Shown: positions 52,707-57,800 of the stretch, in pieces
Layout: each line of letters begins with the position of its first letter
How positions within the stretch are numbered: position 1 is the first letter of the stretch
Origin: Candidatus Krumholzibacteriia bacterium
GTDB taxonomy: Bacteria > Krumholzibacteriota > Krumholzibacteriia > G020349025
Direction: 5' to 3'
DNA: 57,800 bases
Assembly: GCA_035649275.1 (NCBI GenBank)
Contig: DASRJW010000078.1
Span: 1-57,800 of the forward strand
Made by a program: the position numbers and the translations under genes
The notes under the pieces: model-generated
Seen by the model: the letters and a program-made list of their open reading frames with translations, nothing else
Databases searched by the model: none
Told to the model about the DNA's origin: nothing

Positions 52707-54716
52707 ATGCGGTCCATCACCAGCTATCTGCCGCCTCTGCCGCTGAAGACGAAGTTCGCCGTCGTCATCGGTGCCATGATCCTGGCCGTGGCGATGCTGA
52801 TCACGACTTTCCTGACGCTGCAGCAGGAGTCCACGATCCGCGATGGTCTGGCCCGCCGCGCCGTCGCCCTGACGGAAAACCTCGCCTACAACTGCCAGCT
52901 GCCCCTGGTGACGCAGAACACCGCCTCCTTGCAGCGCCTCGGCAACGGATTGCTCGGACACGCCGAAGTCGCCTTCGTGCAGTTCGAGGACACGCTCGGC
53001 GTCGCCATGGTGCGGGTCGGCGTGCACCCCGAGACCCTCGACCTCATTCCCGAGACGAGCGAGGTGCAACCGGATGGCGCCCGCACCGCTTGGATGCGCG
53101 GCTCCGACGGCGTCCGCTACCTGGAAGTCGTGGCCCCGGTGACCCTGGAAGCGGCGGTGGACGGCGACATCCTAGCGAGCAAGCGCCAGGTGGGGCGGAG
53201 CGAGCTCATCGGCAACGTACGGGTCGGCATGTCGTCGGCTGACGCGGAGGGGCGCATCGCCGCCATGAGCCGCCTCGCCAGTCTCCTCGGCATCGCCGTG
53301 GCTTTGGCCGCCAGCGTGGTGGCGGCACTGGTCGTGTCTCGGATCATCCGCCCGCTGACCCAGCTCATGGAGGGCAACGGCCGCGTGGCGCGCGGCGACT
53401 TCAGCGTGCGCCTCGCCGTCGGGTCGCGCGACGAGTTCGGCCGCTTGGCGATGTCCTGGAACCAGATGGCCGACGAAATCCAGCGCTCTCGGGAGCTCGC
53501 CACGAGCTATCTCGAGACTCTCCGCGAGAACGCCGAGAAGCTCGAGGAGGTGAACCGGACTCTCCTGCGCAAGAACGAAGAGATCGCCAAGGCGAGCCGC
53601 ATGAAGTCCGAGTTCCTCGCCATCATGTCCCACGAGCTGCGCACGCCTCTGAACGGCATCATCGGTTTCTCCGAAGTCCTCTTGGACGAAAAGTTCGGCA
53701 AGCTCAACGACAAGCAGCGGCGCTTCACGGAAAACGCGCTCACCAGCGGACGGCATCTGCTGCGGCTGATCAACGACATCCTCGACCTTTCCAAGATCGA
53801 GGCGGGCAAGATGGAAGTGGCGCCGCACGAGTTCGACTTGCGCCAGAGCCTCGACGAGATCCAGACCCTGGTGCGCAACCTGGCGCTGAAGAAGGACATT
53901 CAGCTGCACTGCAAGCCGGTTCCCGAGCTGCTGGCGAAGACGGACCCGAAGCTCTTCAAGCAGGTGATGTTCAATCTGCTCTCCAACGCCATCAAGTTCA
54001 CCCCGTCGGGTGGGCGCGTGGACGTCGTTGTGCAATGCCTCGAGGGCCAGTCGCTCCGGGTGCAGCCCATCAGCCATTTGCTGCCGGCGCGCCGCCGCGA
54101 GCGCATCGAAAGCCACAGAGAGTATGCGCTCATCGAAGTGCGTGACTCCGGGATCGGCATCTCTCCGGAGGATCACGAAAGGATCTTCGTGCCCTTCCAG
54201 CAGCTCGACACGTCCTACGCCCGCCGGCAGGAGGGCACGGGTCTGGGCCTGGCCTTGACACGCCGTCTCGTGCGGCTTTTGGGGGGCGAGATCTCGTTCA
54301 CCAGCCAGCAGGGCAAAGGCAGCAGCTTCGTCTTCTACATGCCGCTGCAATACAGCGGCCATGATGTAGAGGACGACTTATCTCCGGAACAGGAGGCGGC
54401 CGCGCCGGGGAGGGCCGTCGAAGCAGTTCCTGAGAGGTCGAGCAACGCGCCGGCGCCGCTGCTGGAGTCGAACGGATCACCGGCCGTCGATGCGGAACGA
54501 CAGACCGAGAAGGCTCTCTGGCCCTGGGGCGAGCCGCCTTTTCGGCACAAGAAGAAGCAGGCGTCGCGCGCCGTGAGCGGGGACGCCAGCGACCATGCCA
54601 GGCAGGAGGCGCCTCGGCACGGGTCGCAGCGATCGGGCGTGTTCGAGGAGGAGGTCGGGGTACCGAAGGGGACTGGCGTTCCTGAGGCCCCCGAGTTCGT
54701 GAGGAGGCGGCAGTGA
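52707..54716 (+). CDS. Sensor histidine kinase with HAMP domain
   Basis: A 669-residue membrane kinase. Two membrane helices (about 17-38 and 193-214) flank a periplasmic sensor of about 150 residues (AVALTENLAYNCQLPLVTQN), followed by HAMP (about 213-265) and a coiled coil. The H-box is SHELRTPLNGIIGF (H309), with N box FNLLSNAIKF, D/F box EVRDSGIGISPEDHERIF, and G box GTGLGLALTRRLV. The last about 115 residues are a charged, low-complexity extension (about residues 555-669) beyond the ATPase domain. The gene leads an operon with a receiver protein and a second kinase. Confidence 0.93.
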   Translation: MRSITSYLPPLPLKTKFAVVIGAMILAVAMLITTFLTLQQESTIRDGLARRAVALTENLAYNCQLPLVTQNTASLQRLGNGLLGHAEVAFVQFEDTLGVAMVRVGVHPETLDLIPETSEVQPDGARTAWMRGSDGVRYLEVVAPVTLEAAVDGDILASKRQVGRSELIGNVRVGMSSADAEGRIAAMSRLASLLGIAVALAASVVAALVVSRIIRPLTQLMEGNGRVARGDFSVRLAVGSRDEFGRLAMSWNQMADEIQRSRELATSYLETLRENAEKLEEVNRTLLRKNEEIAKASRMKSEFLAIMSHELRTPLNGIIGFSEVLLDEKFGKLNDKQRRFTENALTSGRHLLRLINDILDLSKIEAGKMEVAPHEFDLRQSLDEIQTLVRNLALKKDIQLHCKPVPELLAKTDPKLFKQVMFNLLSNAIKFTPSGGRVDVVVQCLEGQSLRVQPISHLLPARRRERIESHREYALIEVRDSGIGISPEDHERIFVPFQQLDTSYARRQEGTGLGLALTRRLVRLLGGEISFTSQQGKGSSFVFYMPLQYSGHDVEDDLSPEQEAAAPGRAVEAVPERSSNAPAPLLESNGSPAVDAERQTEKALWPWGEPPFRHKKKQASRAVSGDASDHARQEAPRHGSQRSGVFEEEVGVPKGTGVPEAPEFVRRRQ

Positions 54717-55117
54717 AGCAGAAGCACAAGAAACGCGGGCGAGTGCTTCTCATCGAGGACGACGAGCTCAATCTGGAGTTGGTGCAGATCGTCCTCGAGG
54801 GCGCGGGTTTCGAGGTGCTGAGTGCGCCGGCCGCGGCCGCGGGCATCGACATCGCCCGCAAAGCGGCACCCGACGTCATCCTAATGGACGTGCAGATGCC
54901 GGACATGGACGGCCTGGATGCGACGCGCATCCTCCGCGCCGACCCCGACACTGCCCGGATCCCCATCATCGCAGTGACGGCGCATGTGAAGAAGGAAGAT
55001 CAGATGCGCTGTCTCGAAGCCGGCTGCACTCTCCATCTGTCCAAGCCCGTCGATACGCGCACGCTCCCGGAAATCGTGGAGCGCGTCATCGGCGCGACGG
55101 CGGAGCATGTCGCATGA
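54713..55117 (+). CDS. Single-domain response regulator (CheY/Spo0F-like receiver)
   Basis: A 134-residue receiver domain without output domain. The acidic pair is in LLIEDDELN, the phosphoacceptor is D59 (ILMDVQMPD), the switch threonine is in AVTAHVKKED, and the conserved lysine is in LSKPVD. A short Lys/Arg-rich extension precedes the fold. GTG start in a 4-base overlap with the upstream kinase. It is sandwiched between two kinases, so it may act as a phosphate shuttle. Confidence 0.9.
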   Translation: MKQKHKKRGRVLLIEDDELNLELVQIVLEGAGFEVLSAPAAAAGIDIARKAAPDVILMDVQMPDMDGLDATRILRADPDTARIPIIAVTAHVKKEDQMRCLEAGCTLHLSKPVDTRTLPEIVERVIGATAEHVA

Positions 55118-56634
55118 GGCATGAGGATGCACGCAGCCCGTCGGCCGGGCTGCCCGGCCGATTTACGCCCACCTGGGGCGAGGGGGATCGTGTCGGACCC
55201 TCGGGGGCCGAGCCCACGGCCCGGGCAGAAGACGCCCAGCAAGGCGCTTGCATCCTCGTGGTCGACGACAACGCTCTCAACTGCGAGCTCTTCGAAGCCA
55301 TGCTGGTGCCCGAGGGCTACCGGGTGGAGCAAGCTTTTTCCGGCCCGGAAGCGCTGGCACTGGCCGAGCGCCTTCGCCCCGACATGATCCTCCTCGACGT
55401 GAACATGCCGGGGATGGACGGCTTCGAGGTGGCGCGCCGGCTGCGGGCAGGGGAGTCGACTCGTCTCATCCCGATCGTCATGGTCACGGCGTTGGGCGAC
55501 CTCGATCATCGCGTGCGGGGTCTCGAAGCCGGCGCCGACGACTATCTGGCGAAACCCGTCAGTCAGGCCGAACTCGTGGCGCGGGTGCAGAGCACGCTCC
55601 GGCTCACCTACTTGCACCGGCAGGTCGACGAGAGGCAGAAGCTGGAGCTCGTTCTCGGTGACGTGAGCGACGGCATCCTCATCCTCGACGCCCAGGGGCG
55701 GGTCCGCGAAGTGAGTCCGAGCGCGCGCCGCTGGCTCGAGCTCCCTCGCGACGTGCAGCACCTCACCGAGGCCTGGGGCCGCCTCGAGGGCGCTCCGGAC
55801 GATCTCGACATTGCGATTCGTCGGGGGGAAGCGCGGGATTTCGTCCTCGAACGGTCGGAGCCGCCGCTCTTCCTGCGCGCCTCGTTGCGTCCCGTGCGCG
55901 ACCCTCAGGGGAACGCGACGGGAGCGGTACTTTCGGTGCGCGATGTCACCAGGGAGCGGCTCGAGCACAAGCTGCAGCAGGACGTCCTTTCCCTGATGAG
56001 CCACAAGCTGCGCACGCCCCTCACGGTGGTGACGTCGTGGACCGAGGTGCTCCTCGAAGGCGGCTGCGGCGAGTTGCAGGAACCGCAGAAGCAGGCGCTC
56101 GGCGCCATCGCCGGCGCCGCCACCCAACTGCGGTCGGTGCTGGACGGCATCTTCACCCACATGGAGTGGACACGGCGCTTGCAGCACCTGAAGCGCCGCC
56201 GGGTGGGGTTCGCGGCGATCGCAGCGGAGCTGCAGAGCAAGGTGCACCAGCACCTGGGCGAGAAAGCCCCGGTGACGGTGAAGGCCGCAGAGGGCGAGAT
56301 CGTCGTCGACCACGGCCTGTTCGTGGACGCGCTGCTGGAACTGGTGCGCAACGCCGTCAAGTTCGGGGGCCCGGCCGTCCAGGTCCACGTGCACCTGCAT
56401 CGGGACGCCCAGGGCCCCGTGGTCGAAGTGAGCGACAACGGTTTGGGCATCCCGGCAGAACACCTGGAACGTATCTTCGAACGCTTCTATCAGGTAGAAC
56501 CTGAGTTCACCGGTCAAATTCATGGACTCGGCCTCGGGCTTTCCATGGTGAAGCGCGCCATGGATGGCATGGGCGCCGTGCTCTCGGTCCACAGTCAGCT
56601 GCAGCGGGGCACGCGCTTCACCATCCGCTTTTGA
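55114..56634 (+). CDS. Receiver-PAS-histidine kinase hybrid
   Basis: A 506-residue soluble hybrid. An N-terminal receiver (about 44-165) has LVVDDNALNCELF, phosphoacceptor D95 (ILLDVNMPGMDG), and KPVSQAELV. A PAS-like sensor (about 180-280, GILILDAQGRVREVSPSARR) follows. The kinase core has the H-box LMSHKLRTPLTVV with H297, but the following residue is lysine (K298) in place of the usual glutamate. The N box is LVRNAVKFGGP, the D/F box VEVSDNGLGIPAEHLERIF, and the G box GLGLGLSMVKRAMDG. It starts in ATGA overlap with the receiver gene. No membrane span is present, so it should be regulated through its receiver. Confidence 0.92.
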   Translation: MRHEDARSPSAGLPGRFTPTWGEGDRVGPSGAEPTARAEDAQQGACILVVDDNALNCELFEAMLVPEGYRVEQAFSGPEALALAERLRPDMILLDVNMPGMDGFEVARRLRAGESTRLIPIVMVTALGDLDHRVRGLEAGADDYLAKPVSQAELVARVQSTLRLTYLHRQVDERQKLELVLGDVSDGILILDAQGRVREVSPSARRWLELPRDVQHLTEAWGRLEGAPDDLDIAIRRGEARDFVLERSEPPLFLRASLRPVRDPQGNATGAVLSVRDVTRERLEHKLQQDVLSLMSHKLRTPLTVVTSWTEVLLEGGCGELQEPQKQALGAIAGAATQLRSVLDGIFTHMEWTRRLQHLKRRRVGFAAIAAELQSKVHQHLGEKAPVTVKAAEGEIVVDHGLFVDALLELVRNAVKFGGPAVQVHVHLHRDAQGPVVEVSDNGLGIPAEHLERIFERFYQVEPEFTGQIHGLGLGLSMVKRAMDGMGAVLSVHSQLQRGTRFTIRF

Positions 56635-56680
56635 CACCCAGTCAAATCAATCGTCCAAATCAATAGCCACGTCGCGTCGC

Positions 56681-56709
56681 TTGACTCTGCTCGAGTGGCT
56701 GGCTATATT
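56681..56709 (+). promoter_or_regulatory. Sigma-70-type promoter of the tandem secreted-protein genes
   Basis: TTGACT (56681-56686) and TATATT (56704-56709) are separated by exactly 17 bases, a near-consensus -35/-10 pair. It lies 82 bases before the first tandem gene. It is the best canonical promoter in the window. Confidence 0.75.
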
Positions 56710-56790
56710 GATGGCCCCCTGACTGACGCTCGGTCGTTCGCTGCGCGTACAACACGATGCCTGCGCGCCTTGCGGCGTGCAGGAGGCGTC

Positions 56791-57495
56791 ATGCGTATCG
56801 TCAGTGCACTGACTTTGGCTTCTGCCCTTGCCCTCGCCTTGAGTGCGGCTCAGGTGTACGCCGGACAGGACGGCGCCATCGATCTTGTTCCCTACGGGAT
56901 CGATCCCATCACAGGAAACCGCACCACCCCCGACTTCGGTGCTTGCCAGGCCACGGTGGCTTCCCTCTACGGCGGTCTCGTGAGCAGGTTGTCGTTCGGT
57001 GTCTATGCTCGCCTTGCAGGTGCGACGCTGGCTGGGATGACTCTCGCGGAATTCTACTTGCAGGGGCTCGAAACGAATGCGACGGGCCAGCTTCCTGCGG
57101 GTTGGACGAAGAACGTCACCTTCCCTTCGCCAGCTGTCTCCGTGGGGTCGATCTCCGATCCTGAACCTGCGGACGGAGAGTTGGTACGCCGTTGCGATGT
57201 GGTCTGGCCTGGCCCCGAGTGCAAGACGGACGCTCTGGTGCTCTTGGCCCTCGTCGACCTCACGGCTTTCAATTTCGCTCCGAACTTCGCCGACAACCAC
57301 TACGTCAGTGTGGTGGCCGGGGTACCCTCGCTTCCTCCCGAGATGGCGTGCCCCTTCTTGGCGCTCTGTGACTTCCCGTACTTCACCCAGGTCTGTGTCA
57401 CTGGGGGTCAGCTCATCATCAATCCGTCGGGCCCGGCGTGCACGGTTGCGGTCGAACAGGCCACCTGGTCCCGGGTGAAGGGGCTCTATCGATAG
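56791..57495 (+). CDS. Secreted protein of unknown family, tandem copy 1
   Basis: A 234-residue protein starting at an ATG with AGGAGG four bases upstream. A signal peptide (VSALTLASALALALSAAQVYA) precedes GAIDLVPYGIDPITGNRTTP. The mature part has several cysteines (GACQATVA, RRCDVVWPGPECK, MACPFLALCD, TQVCVTGG, PACTVAVE), suggesting disulphide-bonded beta structure. No family is recognised; the sequence DLVPYGIDPxTGNRTTPDFG is a striking conserved block shared with the next gene. It is preceded by a good promoter. Extracellular or periplasmic function unknown. Confidence 0.8.
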   Translation: MRIVSALTLASALALALSAAQVYAGQDGAIDLVPYGIDPITGNRTTPDFGACQATVASLYGGLVSRLSFGVYARLAGATLAGMTLAEFYLQGLETNATGQLPAGWTKNVTFPSPAVSVGSISDPEPADGELVRRCDVVWPGPECKTDALVLLALVDLTAFNFAPNFADNHYVSVVAGVPSLPPEMACPFLALCDFPYFTQVCVTGGQLIINPSGPACTVAVEQATWSRVKGLYR

Positions 57496-57530
57496 AGTCA
57501 AGGCCGCTTATGCAACCTGAGGGAGGATCC

Positions 57531-57800
57531 ATGCGAATCGTCGGTGCTCTCATCCTGGTGCTCGCACTGTGTTCGGCATCGGCGCAGGCAGGAATTAACG
57601 GCTCGATCGATCTCTTCCCTTACGGGATCGATCCCAGCACAGGAAACCGCACCACTCCCGACTTCGGTTCCTGCCAAGCCACGGTCGCATCCCTCTTCGG
57701 CGGAGTGCTATATCGGCTATCGATCGGCGTTTATGCGCGGCTTGCCGGCGCGACACTGGCTGGCATGCAGACCGCGGAGCTGTACCTTCAGGGGCTCGAA
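57531..57800 (+). CDS. Secreted protein of unknown family, tandem copy 2, 3' partial
   Basis: This ORF starts 35 bases after copy 1, with GGGAGG four bases before the ATG, and runs off the right edge after 90 codons. The leader (RIVGALILVLALCSASAQA) and mature start (SIDLFPYGIDPSTGNRTTPD) match copy 1 almost residue for residue, including SCQATVASLFGG and YARLAGATLAGM. The two are recent tandem duplicates within one transcript. Confidence 0.85.
   Translation, partial: MRIVGALILVLALCSASAQAGINGSIDLFPYGIDPSTGNRTTPDFGSCQATVASLFGGVLYRLSIGVYARLAGATLAGMQTAELYLQGLE

Overview
The window is a high-GC bacterial chromosome segment with about 45 genes on both strands, tightly packed and often overlapping by 1-4 bases (GTGA, ATGA, TGATG junctions). 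No rRNA, tRNA, CRISPR array, insertion sequence or phage gene was seen. Large secreted proteins ending in FlgD-like/T9SS-like C-terminal modules, choice-of-anchor-D (ASH) repeats, FG-GAP repeats and DUF4097 suggest an uncultured lineage of the FCB superphylum, something like Candidatus Eisenbacteria. That placement is inference from gene content.

Layout. 0-4.2 kb: giant secreted repeat protein, cut by the left edge. 4.4-6.8 kb: PyrF-PyrE fusion overlapping an IrrE-like protein whose HExxH motif reads HQxxH. 7.1-12.2 kb: exported pyrophosphatase, beta-barrel protein, ABC exporter with a small winged-helix regulator, and a DUF885-like zincin. 12.2-16.5 kb: minus-strand operon of ECF sigma factor, zinc anti-sigma factor, DUF4097 protein and small membrane protein, divergent from a membrane-anchored Ser/Thr kinase. 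16.8-22.0 kb: tsaD, a lone CBM20 protein, an exported alpha/beta hydrolase and an M20 amidohydrolase. 22.1-22.3 kb: a SelW-like selenoprotein gene with an in-frame UGA. 22.4-28.8 kb: minus-strand genes including a five-gene run ridA, two GT39-like paralogues, an intradiol-dioxygenase-like protein and a GNAT. 28.9-31.7 kb: FG-GAP secreted protein. 31.7-36.5 kb: NnrU-like methyltransferase, DUF1684 protein, hemB, hemD and an SGNH hydrolase. 36.7-40.3 kb: archaeal-type gatD-gatE. 40.4-44.0 kb: ychF, a lipoprotein and a secreted Asp-box protein. 44.1-47.8 kb: ccsA/hemX-hemA-hemC followed by a second selenoprotein gene, peroxiredoxin-like with a UxxC motif. 48-52.5 kb: GT4, an M6-like secreted protease and a degenerate TrpC paralogue. 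52.7-56.6 kb: a three-gene phosphosignalling operon. 56.7 kb to the end: tandem secreted paralogues behind a good sigma-70 promoter, the second cut by the right edge.

How it fits together. The heme genes (hemA, hemC, ccsA/hemX; hemB, hemD) form two blocks encoding most of the C5 tetrapyrrole pathway. The two UGA-containing redox genes, each with a SECIS-like hairpin at the right distance, imply selenocysteine decoding. GatDE implies archaeal-type Gln-tRNA(Gln) synthesis in a bacterial setting. A recurrent extended -10 element, TGnTAnnnT, lies in front of many transcription-unit-leading genes on both strands.
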